From an uncultured Bradyrhizobium sp. (GTDB taxonomy: Bacteria; Pseudomonadota; Alphaproteobacteria; Rhizobiales; Xanthobacteraceae), in assembly GCF_947648125.1 (NCBI RefSeq), contig NZ_CANSMR010000034.1, forward strand, positions 16,646-80,645: a stretch of 64,000 nucleotides of DNA, in the 5' to 3' direction. The notes under the pieces are model-generated. The model saw only the letters and a program-made list of their open reading frames with translations. It had not been told where the DNA came from and did not search any database. The position numbers and the translations under genes were made by a program. How positions within the stretch are numbered: the stretch's first letter is position 1; the number at the start of each line of letters is the position of its first letter. Below, piece by piece: positions 51,266-60,080 of the stretch.

Positions 51266-52783
51266 ATGATCATCAGCGGCGACAGACAGATCAGCTACGG
51301 CGACATTCACGCCCGCATCGCACGGGCGGCGACCGGCTTCCGCGCGCTCGGCGTTCAGGGCGGCAAACCGGTCGGCATGATGCTGCGCAACGATTTCGCA
51401 CTGTTCGAGGTGGTCGCAGCCTCCGCCGCGCTCGGCAGTCCGGTGGTGCCGATCAACTGGCATCTGAAGGCCGACGAGGTCGGCTATATCCTGTCCGACA
51501 GCGGCGCCGACACGCTGGTCTGTCACGCCGATCTGCTGCCGCAGATCCGCGAGGGGTTGCCGCCGGGGATCAAGCTCCTGGTGGTGACGACGCCGCCGGA
51601 GATCGCCGCCGCCTATGGCGTGGCGCCGGCGACCACGCGCGTGCCGGACGGCATGACCGATTGGGATATCTGGCGTGACACGCATCAACCGCTGACGGAC
51701 GCGCCGATCGGCGCGGCGCCGATGTTCTACACATCGGGCACCACGGGTTTGCCGAAGGGCGTACAGCGCAAGCCGCTGCCGCTCGCACAGCAGGCCGCCG
51801 CCGCGCGCATCGGCACCATCACCTTTGGCATCAAGCCGGACGACGACCAGGTGATCCTGATGAACGGCCCGATGTACCATTCGGCCCCGCACTCCTACGG
51901 GATGTTCGCATTCCGCTCTGGCTGCACAATTGTGCTGGAGCCACGCTTCGATCCCGAAGACCTGCTGCAACTGACCGAACGCCACGGCGTCACCCACATG
52001 CACATGGTGCCGACCATGTTCGTGCGGCTGTTGCGGCTGCCCGAGGAGACGCGGCGCCGCTATGACCTGTCCTCGCTGCGCTTCATCGTCCATGGCGCGG
52101 CGCCCTGCCCGGTCGACGTCAAGCGCGCGATGATCGACTGGTGGGGATTGGTGATCAACGAATATCTCGGTGCCACCGAGACCGGCATCCCGATCTGGCA
52201 TACAGCGGCGGAAGCGCTGGCCAAGCCCGGCACGGTCGGCCGCGCCATTGAAGGCGGCATCGTGAAGGTGTTCCGGCCGGACGGCTCGCTTTGCGACGTT
52301 GGCGAGCCCGGCGAAACCTTCATGCGTCAGACGTTGATATCGGATTTCGACTATCACGGTAACGCCAAGGCGCGTGCCGAGGCCGATCGCGACGGCCTCG
52401 TCAGCGTCGGCGATGTCGGCTATCTCGACTCGGACGGCTATCTGTTCCTGTGTGACCGCAAGCGCGACATGGTAATTTCGGGCGGCGTCAACATCTACCC
52501 CGCCGAGATCGAGAATGCCCTGATCGGCATGGCAGGCGTCCGCGACTGCGCGGTATTCGGCGTGCCAGACGATGAATATGGCGAGCGGCTGTTCGCCTGC
52601 GTCGAGCCGGAAGCGGACAGCACGCTGTCGGTCGCGGCGATCCAGGAATTTCTGCGCGGCAAGCTCGCCAATTTCAAGGTGCCGAGGGATATCCGCTTCA
52701 TGGACGCGCTGCCGCGCGAGGCCACTGGCAAGATCTTCAAGCGCAAGCTGCGCGACCTCTACCGCGAAGGACAACTTCGCTGA
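51266..52783 (+). CDS. Acyl-CoA synthetase (AMP-forming)
   Basis: A 505-residue ANL-superfamily ligase. The P-loop-like A3 motif MFYTSGTTGLPKG is at residues 153-165, VINEYLGATETGIP is the A5 region, VSVGDVGYLDSDGYLFLCDR (A7-A8) includes the hinge, and ATGKIFKRKLRDLY holds the catalytic lysine. It activates a carboxylic acid to the CoA thioester; specificity is unclear. It is about 70 bases behind the hydrolase gene. The ATG at 51266 fits the ANL N-terminus; earlier in-frame codons overlap the hydrolase. Confidence 0.9.
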   Translation: MIISGDRQISYGDIHARIARAATGFRALGVQGGKPVGMMLRNDFALFEVVAASAALGSPVVPINWHLKADEVGYILSDSGADTLVCHADLLPQIREGLPPGIKLLVVTTPPEIAAAYGVAPATTRVPDGMTDWDIWRDTHQPLTDAPIGAAPMFYTSGTTGLPKGVQRKPLPLAQQAAAARIGTITFGIKPDDDQVILMNGPMYHSAPHSYGMFAFRSGCTIVLEPRFDPEDLLQLTERHGVTHMHMVPTMFVRLLRLPEETRRRYDLSSLRFIVHGAAPCPVDVKRAMIDWWGLVINEYLGATETGIPIWHTAAEALAKPGTVGRAIEGGIVKVFRPDGSLCDVGEPGETFMRQTLISDFDYHGNAKARAEADRDGLVSVGDVGYLDSDGYLFLCDRKRDMVISGGVNIYPAEIENALIGMAGVRDCAVFGVPDDEYGERLFACVEPEADSTLSVAAIQEFLRGKLANFKVPRDIRFMDALPREATGKIFKRKLRDLYREGQLR

Positions 52784-52888
52784 ACGATGGAACGGTGAAG
52801 CCGAACGGCGTTTGAAACTAAGTTGCTGTTGCAAACGGCCGGCGATCGACGCAACGATGCCGGCGCATCTGAAGCCGGGATCATCGCC

Positions 52889-53974
52889 ATGAACGCCACT
52901 GACTTCATCGTCATCCGCAACGATCTGCAGCAATGCAAGGTGATCGAGACGCGATTGCCCGATGCCGCGGGCCTGCCGGCCGATGCGCTGCTGGTGAAGG
53001 TGACCCGCTTCGCCTTCACCGCCAACAACATCACCTACGCCGTGATCGGCGAGCAGCTGAAATACTGGCACCTGTTCCCGGCACCCGACGGCTACGGCAT
53101 CATCCCGGTGTGGGGGTTTGGCGAGGTGCTGGTATCGAAACATCCCATGATCGCAGTGGGCGAAACGCTGTTCGGCTATTTCCCGATGGCGACTCATCTG
53201 GTGATCGAGGCGGCCGATGTCAGCAAGCGTGGTCTGCGCGACGGCGCCGCGCACCGCCAGGAGGTCTCGCCGGTCTACAATGCCTATGCCCGCGTGTCCG
53301 GCGATCCGACCTATGCCGGCCAGCAGGGCGATTTCCGCGCGCTGCTGCTGCCGTTGTTTATGCTCTCGTTCCTGGTCGACGACGCCCTGGCCGAGAACGC
53401 GTTCTACGGCGCGCGCCGCGTCATCCTGTCGTCGGCCTCGAGCAAGACCGCGTTCGGGCTCGCCCATCTGCTGCACAGACGCGGCATCCGGGTGATCGGG
53501 CTGACCTCGAAGGGCAATGTCGATTTCGTCACCTCGCTCGGCTGCTATGACGAGGTCGTCACCTATGACCAGGTCGCCGCGATCCCGGCGGCTGAGGCTG
53601 TGGCCTATGTCGACATGGCCGGCAACAGCGCGCTGCGCGAGGCCCTGCACCGCCACTTCGGCGCGCAGATGGTCTATTCCGGCCGGGTCGGGCTCACGCA
53701 TCGTGCGAGCGAGCCGGATGAGCCGACGCTGCCCGGCGCCAAGCCGGTATGGTTCTTCGCACCGGACCAGATCCGCAAGCGCGCCAAGGAATGGGGTCCC
53801 GGCGGCATCGACCAGCGGTTCGGCGCTGCATGGACGGAGCTCGTGCCGCATCTGCCCAACTGGCTCGATGTGGTTGAACGGCGCGGTCCGGCCGCGGTGC
53901 GCGAGGCCTACCTCGATACCCTGCAGGGCCGCGTTCCGCCGGATCAAGGCCTGATCCTGTCGCTGGCCGAATAG
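52889..53974 (+). CDS. DUF2855 family protein
   Basis: A 361-residue protein of the uncharacterised DUF2855 family, recognised by LVKVTRFAFTANNITYAVIG and YWHLFPAPDGYGIIPVWGFG near the start. The layout resembles medium-chain reductases: AENAFYGARRVILSSASSKT then AFGLAHLLHRRGIRVIGLTS looks like a Rossmann segment, but the zinc-ligand and glycine patterns are not complete, so a redox role is only suggestive. It lies in the co-oriented set between the synthetase and the flavin monooxygenase. Confidence 0.85.
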   Translation: MNATDFIVIRNDLQQCKVIETRLPDAAGLPADALLVKVTRFAFTANNITYAVIGEQLKYWHLFPAPDGYGIIPVWGFGEVLVSKHPMIAVGETLFGYFPMATHLVIEAADVSKRGLRDGAAHRQEVSPVYNAYARVSGDPTYAGQQGDFRALLLPLFMLSFLVDDALAENAFYGARRVILSSASSKTAFGLAHLLHRRGIRVIGLTSKGNVDFVTSLGCYDEVVTYDQVAAIPAAEAVAYVDMAGNSALREALHRHFGAQMVYSGRVGLTHRASEPDEPTLPGAKPVWFFAPDQIRKRAKEWGPGGIDQRFGAAWTELVPHLPNWLDVVERRGPAAVREAYLDTLQGRVPPDQGLILSLAE

Positions 53975-54085
53975 GCGATATCCCGTCACGCCCTTTCTGC
54001 GGCCTCGCCATTGGGTATAGGCTTGCAGCCAAGGGAACGCCGCCAAGAAGACGTCACCAAGGCGGCCGATGACGAGAAACGCTCA

Positions 54086-55873
54086 ATGCTCGACAAGACG
54101 GACGATATTTCGGTCGCCGCCGACAATTGGCTTGTGCAGTTCGAGGATGCGCTGGCAGGCCCCGACGATGTGCTGCTGAAGCCGCTGTTCCATCCCGAGA
54201 GCTATTGGCGCGACGTGCTGGCGCTGAGCTGGAACATCCAGACCGTCAACCGTGCCTTTGCCATCATCGAGGAACTGCCCGCGCATGCGCGCCGCAGCGG
54301 GCCGCATGATTTCCGCATCGATGCCGAGCGCGCGCCGCCCCGCCGGGTGATGCGCGCCGGCACGAACGCAATCGAGGCGATCTTCAAGTTCGAAACCGCT
54401 GTCGGCCGCGGCCACGGCATCGTACGGCTGATCCCGGATGCTGCCGACGGCGATCGGCTGAAGGCCTGGACCTTGCTGACGGCGCTGGAGGAACTGAACG
54501 GATTCGAGGAGCAGCAGGGAAACACGAGGCCGCGTGGACAGGCCTATTCCCGCGACTTCCGCGGCCCTAACTGGCTCGACCTGCGCAAGGCATCCGCGGA
54601 ATATGTCGGCCGCGATCCCGATGTGCTGGTGGTCGGCGGCGGACAGGCCGGGCTTGCGATCGCCGCGCGGCTGCAACAGCTCAAGATCGATGCGCTGGTC
54701 GTCGACCGCGAGGCGCGCGTCGGCGACAATTGGCGCAAGCGCTACCATGCGCTGACGCTGCACAACCAGGTGCAGGTCAATCACCTCCCCTACATGCCGT
54801 TCCCGCCGAACTGGCCGACCTACATCCCGAAGGACAAGCTCGCCAACTGGTTCGAATCCTATGTCGATGCCATGGAGCTGAACTTCTGGACCGGCACGGA
54901 ATTCGTCGGCGGCAGCTACGACGAGGCAAGGGGACGCTGGACCATCGAACTGCGCCGTGCCGACGGCACGACGCGAAAAATGCAGCCGCGCCATGTCGTG
55001 ATGGCGACCGGCGTCAGCGGCATTCCGAGCGTGCCTGATATCCCCTCGCTGAAGGCTTTCTCCGGCCAGGTGCTGCACTCCAGCGGCTACGCGGACGGCG
55101 AGCACTGGGCCGGCAAGCGCGCGCTGGTGATCGGCACCGGCAACAGCGGCCACGACATCGCGCAGGATCTGCACTCCTCCGGCGCCGAGGTCACGCTGGT
55201 GCAGCGCTCCTCGACGCTCGTCACCAATATCGAGCCGTCGGCGCAGCTGGCCTATGCTGCCTACAATGAAGGCTCGCTCGAGGACAGCGACCTGATCGCG
55301 ACCTCGATGCCGCTCGCGCTCGCCAAGCGCAGCCATGTGCTGATGACCGAGCAGTCGAAGCAGCTCGACAGGCCGCTGCTCGACGGTCTCGCAAGCAAGG
55401 GCTTCAAGCTCGATTTCGGCGACGGCGGCACCGGCTGGCAATTCAAGTACCTCACCCGCGGCGGCGGCTATTACTTCAACGTCGGCTGCTCCGATCTCGT
55501 CGCGAGCGGCGCGATCGCCCTGAAACAATTTGCCGACATCGAGACCTTCGTGCGCGAAGGCGCACGGCTGAAGACCGGCGAGACGGTTGCCGCCGACCTG
55601 ATCGTGCTCGCGACCGGCTACCGGCCGCAGGAAGAGCTGGTGAAGAGGCTGTTCGGCGAGGCCATGGCCGCGCGCGTCGGCCCGATCTGGGGCTTCGGCG
55701 ACGGCCAGGAGCTGCGCAACATGTACACCCGCACGCCGCAGCCCGGCCTGTGGTTCATCGCCGGCAGCCTCGCGCAATGCCGCATCAACTCGCGCTATCT
55801 CGCGCTGCAGATCAAGGCGATCGAGGAAGGGCTGTTGCCGCGCGACGTCGGGCCGGTGGCGAAGCTACCGTAG
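54086..55873 (+). CDS. Flavin-containing monooxygenase with N-terminal NTF2-like domain
   Basis: A 595-residue class B flavoprotein. Residues ~20-150 look like an NTF2/SnoaL-type domain. VLVVGGGQAGLAIAARLQQL contains the FAD motif (GGGQAG at 184-189), FSGQVLHSSGY (326-336) fits the FxGxxxHxxxY signature of FMOs, and VIGTGNSGHDIAQDL (351-356) is the NADPH motif. The final third has IVLATGYRPQEELVK. It probably hydroxylates or Baeyer-Villiger oxidises a small substrate. The ATG at 54086 is chosen because earlier in-frame codons read through poor sequence; the ribosome site is weak. Confidence 0.88.
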   Translation: MLDKTDDISVAADNWLVQFEDALAGPDDVLLKPLFHPESYWRDVLALSWNIQTVNRAFAIIEELPAHARRSGPHDFRIDAERAPPRRVMRAGTNAIEAIFKFETAVGRGHGIVRLIPDAADGDRLKAWTLLTALEELNGFEEQQGNTRPRGQAYSRDFRGPNWLDLRKASAEYVGRDPDVLVVGGGQAGLAIAARLQQLKIDALVVDREARVGDNWRKRYHALTLHNQVQVNHLPYMPFPPNWPTYIPKDKLANWFESYVDAMELNFWTGTEFVGGSYDEARGRWTIELRRADGTTRKMQPRHVVMATGVSGIPSVPDIPSLKAFSGQVLHSSGYADGEHWAGKRALVIGTGNSGHDIAQDLHSSGAEVTLVQRSSTLVTNIEPSAQLAYAAYNEGSLEDSDLIATSMPLALAKRSHVLMTEQSKQLDRPLLDGLASKGFKLDFGDGGTGWQFKYLTRGGGYYFNVGCSDLVASGAIALKQFADIETFVREGARLKTGETVAADLIVLATGYRPQEELVKRLFGEAMAARVGPIWGFGDGQELRNMYTRTPQPGLWFIAGSLAQCRINSRYLALQIKAIEEGLLPRDVGPVAKLP

Positions 55874-55880
55874 CCAACAT

Positions 55881-56006
55881 CGTCGTTCCGGGGCGATGCG
55901 CAGCATCGGACTTTGATGTGCAATTGCACATCTGAGAATCCATCAAGCCGCAATCTCTGCGGATAAATGGATTCCGGGCCCGCGCTTCGCGCATCCCGGA
56001 ATGACG
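55881..56006. repeat. Extragenic inverted repeat, family G
   Basis: CGTTCCGGGGCGATGCGCAG then CATCGG at the left; ATTCCGGGCCCGCGCTTCGC then GCATCCCGGAATGACG at the right. TGTGCAATTGCACA is a palindrome inside. It lies between the flavin monooxygenase and NHL-protein genes. Confidence 0.8.
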
Positions 56007-56025
56007 AAGGGAGGGAGACGAACAA

Positions 56026-57003
56026 ATGCCAACCATCCTCGGCACCGGCGAGCATCGCTACCGCGTGGTGGAGAATTTCGCAAAACTCCCGGACGGCTGG
56101 AGCCTGACCGATGTCGCCTCCGTCGCGGTCGACAGCAAGGACCGTGTCTATGTCTTCAACCGCGGCGACCACCCGATGGTGGTGCTCGACCGCGAGGGAA
56201 ACTTCATGAGGAGCTGGGGCGAAGGCGTGTTCGCGCGCGCCCACGGCCTGCATATCGATGCCGACGACAATCTCTATTGCACCGACGACGGCGACCACAC
56301 CGTGCGCAAGTGTTCGACCGACGGCAAGGTGCTGCTGACGATCGGCATCCCGAACAAGCCGGCGCCGTTCATGAGCGGCGAGCCATTCCATCGCTGCACC
56401 CATACCGCGCTGTCGCCGAACGGCGAGATCTATGTCTCGGACGGCTACGGCAATGCCTGCGTTCACAAATACACGCCGGACGGCAGGCTGATCAAAACCT
56501 GGGGCGAGCCCGGCACCGATCCCGGCCAGTTCAACATCGTGCACAACATCGCGACCGACGCCGACGGCTGGGTCTATGTCGCCGACCGCGAGAACCACCG
56601 CGTCCAGGTGTTCGACGGCAACGGCAGATACGAGACGCAGTGGAACAATCTGCACCGGCCCTGCGCGCTGTGCTGCTGCGGCGGCGGCAAACAGCCGAAC
56701 TTCGTGATCGGCGAGCTCGGCCCCGGCATGGCCGTGAACCGCAAGGTGCCCAATCTCGGCCCGCGGCTGTCGATCGTCGATGGCACCGGCAAGCGCATCG
56801 CCCGGCTCGGCGGCGAGCACGGACCCGGCGTCGAGACCGGCAAATTCCTGGCGCCGCACGGCATCGCGCTGGATTCGCGCGGCGACATCTATGTCGGCGA
56901 AGTCGGCGTCACCGACTGGAAGACCAGCTTTCCGGACACCGAGATGCCGGCCGCGGTGCGCGTGACGCGGTGCCTGCAGAAGCTGGAGAGAGTTCGGACG
57001 TAA
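56026..57003 (+). CDS. NHL-repeat six-bladed propeller, PAL-like lyase family
   Basis: A 325-residue beta-propeller made of NHL-type repeats, e.g. VAVDSKDRVYVFNRGDHPMV, RAHGLHIDADDNLYCTDDGD, TDADGWVYVADRENHRVQVF and APHGIALDSRGDIYVGEVG. This domain pattern matches the catalytic core of peptidyl-alpha-hydroxyglycine alpha-amidating lyase and bacterial relatives of unknown substrate. Histidines and acidic residues recur at repeat tips. A CALCCCGGG cysteine cluster is unusual for the family and could bind metal. It ends the co-oriented set. No signal peptide is seen. Confidence 0.85.
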   Translation: MPTILGTGEHRYRVVENFAKLPDGWSLTDVASVAVDSKDRVYVFNRGDHPMVVLDREGNFMRSWGEGVFARAHGLHIDADDNLYCTDDGDHTVRKCSTDGKVLLTIGIPNKPAPFMSGEPFHRCTHTALSPNGEIYVSDGYGNACVHKYTPDGRLIKTWGEPGTDPGQFNIVHNIATDADGWVYVADRENHRVQVFDGNGRYETQWNNLHRPCALCCCGGGKQPNFVIGELGPGMAVNRKVPNLGPRLSIVDGTGKRIARLGGEHGPGVETGKFLAPHGIALDSRGDIYVGEVGVTDWKTSFPDTEMPAAVRVTRCLQKLERVRT

Positions 57004-57023
57004 TGTCGAATACCCCTAACTCC

Positions 57024-57179
57024 GTCACCCCCGCGCAAAGGCTTCGCCTTTGTCGCTGGAGGAGCGCGCATCGCGCGCGTCTCGATGGGTCGACGGCCGG
57101 GCTGGTGGCCGCGCATCCTTCGAGACGCGCGTTCCGCGCTCCTCCAGCGACAAAGGCGAAGCCTTTGCGCGGGGATGAC
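57024..57179. repeat. Long inverted repeat between convergent genes, family H
   Basis: The left arm (57024-57091) reads GTCACCCCCGCGCAAAGGCT then TCGCCTTTGTCGCTGGAGGA. The right arm (57115-57179) is nearly its reverse complement, TCCTCCAGCGACAAAGGCGA then AGCCTTTGCGCGGGGATGAC. With arms of ~60 bases it could form a strong hairpin serving as a two-way terminator for the NHL gene and the CLC gene. Confidence 0.85.
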
Positions 57180-57237
57180 GGGGCAGGCAGCGGGCGCTGC
57201 GACTGAGATCAATCCCGCTTGATGCCCGCTGCCGCAA

Positions 57238-58998
57238 TCAAATCTCGCCGATCACCTCGCGGCGGCGTAGCTCGGATTCTTCCGCGTAGCGCCGCATCGC
57301 GTGCGCTTCGGTGAGCAGGCCGATCGGCCGCCGGTCGCCGTCGCCTTCGACCACCGCGAGCGATTCCGCCTCGGCCGCGTCGAACACCGCGATCGCCTCC
57401 TGCACGTTCATGGCAGGATGCAGCACCACGTCGGCGTAGCGCAGGATGCCGGCAAGCCCCTTGTCGGCCTCGAGATCGGGCGCGTGCGCTTCCGCGACCA
57501 GCGCGAGCCCGGCATAGCGTCCATCGCTGTCAACCGCGACGACCTGGGTCTTCGAGCCGGGCGGGAATTCCTCGCGAAACGCCTCGATCGGCATCGCGGC
57601 GTTCACCGTCGTCATGTCCTGCCGCATCATCTTGCCGACCGTGAGATCGCGGATCCAGCCGATATCGGCGGCGCTGCGGATGGTCTCGCCGCGCAGGTGC
57701 AGCCGCCAGGTCGCGAACGAATAGCCGAACAGCTCGCGCGTGATCGTGGTCGAGATGATGACCGCGACCAGCACCGCGGTGGTGAGCCAGAGATTGCCGG
57801 TGGATTCCAGCGCGATGAACGACATCGTCAATGGTCCACCGATCACCGAGGCCGACAGCGCGCTCATGCCGATCACCGCATAGGCGTTGGGATCGAGGTT
57901 GAGCCCAGGCCACACGATATCGACGCCGGCCGCAAACAGCCGGCCGCCGAGCGCGCCCATGAACAGCGTGGCGAAGAACAACCCGCCGCGGAAGCCCGAG
58001 CCGAGCGACACGATCGAGGCCACCGCCTTCAGCGCGAACACGCCGGCGATGAAGGTGAGCGGCATCGCTACGATGCCGGCGAAGCGCAGCGCGCCATGCC
58101 CCGACGACATCACCTGCGGCGTCAGCAGCGCCATGGCGCCGACCGCAAGCCCGCCCAGCGCCGGCCGCAGCGGCGGCCAGAGCCGGGTCTTGGCAAGCAG
58201 CGTCTCGCACAGCGCCACCCCGCGCATGATCGCAATCCCGGTCAGGGCCGCCACCACGCCGAGCAGCGCGGCGATCGCAAGATCCCGTCCGAGCACGTCG
58301 CCGACGGTTCCGACGCCGACGCCGAGCGGCAGCGGCTCGAAGGCATGGGCGACGAAATAGCCGGCCACCGCCGCCACACCGACCGGGGTCAGGCTCGCCG
58401 GCGTATAGCCGCCGATCACAAGTTCGAAAGCGTAGAACGCGCCGGCGAGCGGCGCGCTGAAGGCCCCTGCGATTGCCGCCGCCGCGCCGCAGCCGACCAT
58501 GATTCGCTGGTCGTTGCGGCGGAGATGAAAACCACGGCCGAGCGAGGCGGCCAGGCCACTGGAAAGCTGGGTGTAGCCGGCCTCGAGCCCGACCGAGCCG
58601 CCGACGCCGCTCGACCAGATCGTCTGCAGCGCCACGATCACGCTGCCGCGGAACGACATCCGGCCGCCATAAAGCGCGTTGGCCTCGATCGGGTCGATTT
58701 CCCGGGCCGGCCGGACCCGGAGCAGCAGCAGGAACGCTACTCCAAGCACCAGTCCGCCAACCGTGGGAACCACGAGCGCCCGCACGGGATCGATGCTGGG
58801 CTGGCTCGACAGCCGATCGCCCAGCGGCAGATTGAACAGCACCGAATGCAGTACCGTGACCAGGCTGCTCATGACCGCGACCACGAGGCCGCCAATGGCG
58901 CCAATCAGCAGCGCCAGCACCACGAGGCTCGTCTCGTGCGCACGCACAAATGCGCGCAACCGGCGCGGCGCCTCGAGATAGCTTGTGGTCGTGGTCAT
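57238..58998 (-). CDS. CLC chloride channel/antiporter with C-terminal CBS pair
   Basis: A 586-residue membrane protein with about 10-12 segments and two CBS domains at the C-terminus (VGKMMRQDMTTVNAAMPIEA; LRYADVVLHPAMNVQEAIAV). CLC elements: SGVGGSVGLEAGYTQLSSGL includes the likely gating glutamate in GLEAG, FSAPLAGAFYAFELVIGGYT and LGSGFRGGLFFATLFMGALG near the second ion-binding stretch. The classic GSGIP and GxFxP motifs are altered, so channel or antiporter function is uncertain. I start at ATG 58998; 59082 is possible. Confidence 0.9.
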   Translation of the reverse strand: MTTTTSYLEAPRRLRAFVRAHETSLVVLALLIGAIGGLVVAVMSSLVTVLHSVLFNLPLGDRLSSQPSIDPVRALVVPTVGGLVLGVAFLLLLRVRPAREIDPIEANALYGGRMSFRGSVIVALQTIWSSGVGGSVGLEAGYTQLSSGLAASLGRGFHLRRNDQRIMVGCGAAAAIAGAFSAPLAGAFYAFELVIGGYTPASLTPVGVAAVAGYFVAHAFEPLPLGVGVGTVGDVLGRDLAIAALLGVVAALTGIAIMRGVALCETLLAKTRLWPPLRPALGGLAVGAMALLTPQVMSSGHGALRFAGIVAMPLTFIAGVFALKAVASIVSLGSGFRGGLFFATLFMGALGGRLFAAGVDIVWPGLNLDPNAYAVIGMSALSASVIGGPLTMSFIALESTGNLWLTTAVLVAVIISTTITRELFGYSFATWRLHLRGETIRSAADIGWIRDLTVGKMMRQDMTTVNAAMPIEAFREEFPPGSKTQVVAVDSDGRYAGLALVAEAHAPDLEADKGLAGILRYADVVLHPAMNVQEAIAVFDAAEAESLAVVEGDGDRRPIGLLTEAHAMRRYAEESELRRREVIGEI

Positions 58999-59191
58999 CG
59001 GCAGGGGTCCGTCACTGGCCGACAGGGCCTTGCGGCTCCCTTTACGGGCCTCGCGGGCGGGAGGCAATCGGGGCAGGAACATGGCAGGGCCCGGCGGATA
59101 AGCCGCTCATTGCTCTTCACAATCCCGTCACGCTGCCTGTAGTATGTGAGTGCATGCTGCTTCGCAGCTAATGGGAGATCAGGAGCGTTAT

Positions 59192-59749
59192 TTGAACGCA
59201 CATGTCTCGCAAGGCGGTTGGCCGGTGCTGGTCTTGAATGCGGACTTCCGGCCGCTGAGTTATTACCCGCTGTCGCTCTGGTCCTGGCAGGACGCGATCA
59301 AGGCGGTGTTCCTCGATCGTGTCAACATCGTCGAATATTACGACCGGGCGGTACGAAGTCCTTCCTTCGAAATCCAACTGCCGAGCGTCGTCTCCCTCAA
59401 ATCCTTCGTCAAGCCGACCACCCACCCCGCCTTCACCCGGTTCAACGTTTTCCTTCGCGACCGATTCAGCTGCCAATATTGCCTGTCGGGCGACGACCTC
59501 ACCTTCGATCACATCATTCCGCGCAGCAAGGGTGGCCAGACCACCTGGGAGAACGTCGTCGCCGCCTGCTCGCCCTGCAATCTGCGCAAGGGCAACCTGA
59601 CGCCGCAGCAGGCCAAGATGTTTCCGAAGCAGACGCCCTACGCACCGACGGTGCATCAGCTCCACCGCAACGGCCGGCTGTTCCCGCCGAACTATCTGCA
59701 TGAGAGCTGGCTCGATTATCTCTACTGGGATACTGAGCTCGATCCGTAG
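59192..59749 (+). CDS. HNH endonuclease
   Basis: A 185-residue HNH nuclease. FSCQYCLSGDDLTFDHIIPR shows CxxC, the catalytic DHIIPRSKGG and a second VAACSPCNLRKGN CxxC, giving a structural zinc with the HNH core. The N-terminal ~95 residues (VLVLNADFRPLSYYPLSLWS) are conserved in alphaproteobacterial members. It is a chromosomal protein without methyltransferase or restriction partner nearby, so the target is unclear. The TTG at 59192 has AGGAG 6 nt upstream; ATG at 59171 and GTG at 59150 are alternatives. Confidence 0.88.
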   Translation: MNAHVSQGGWPVLVLNADFRPLSYYPLSLWSWQDAIKAVFLDRVNIVEYYDRAVRSPSFEIQLPSVVSLKSFVKPTTHPAFTRFNVFLRDRFSCQYCLSGDDLTFDHIIPRSKGGQTTWENVVAACSPCNLRKGNLTPQQAKMFPKQTPYAPTVHQLHRNGRLFPPNYLHESWLDYLYWDTELDP

Positions 59750-59809
59750 GGCGCGCTGGCGGCGCGGAGGATATGTGCCGAGACTTGTCGGAGCGGCACT
59801 CGTTCACGG

Positions 59810-59992
59810 ATGAACGACGATCAGACCAAAGGTTGGTTGCGGCTGCAGCGCTGGCTCGTATTCCGGCACCGCGCCTTCGCCATGGCGTTGACGCGCGTTG
59901 CCGAAGTGAACGACGCCGTTATGCGCGGTGATATCTATGTCGGCGGCCTCGCCGGCGAGGACTGGAGCCGGTTGATGCACAACTTCGGTTGA
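59810..59992 (+). CDS. Small protein, 60 residues, function unknown
   Basis: An acidic-to-basic 60-residue frame (MNDDQTKGWLRLQRWLVFRH then RAFAMALTRVAEVNDAVMRG) downstream of the HNH gene, in the same direction, ~60 bases after its stop. The ribosome site is weak. No motif is recognised, so it may be a real small gene or a chance frame. Confidence 0.4.
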   Translation: MNDDQTKGWLRLQRWLVFRHRAFAMALTRVAEVNDAVMRGDIYVGGLAGEDWSRLMHNFG

Positions 59993-60080
59993 GAGCGGGC
60001 AGCGCGCTGCGTCGAGAGGTTATCGCGCGATCGCCCGTCTTTGGCCAACGTGGGATTTGTTCGACGGTTGGAGCGCGTCA

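Noticed and set aside
51173-54046. 957-codon minus-strand frame across synthetase and DUF2855 genes
   Set aside because: Composition is that of an antisense shadow and it spans several clear genes.
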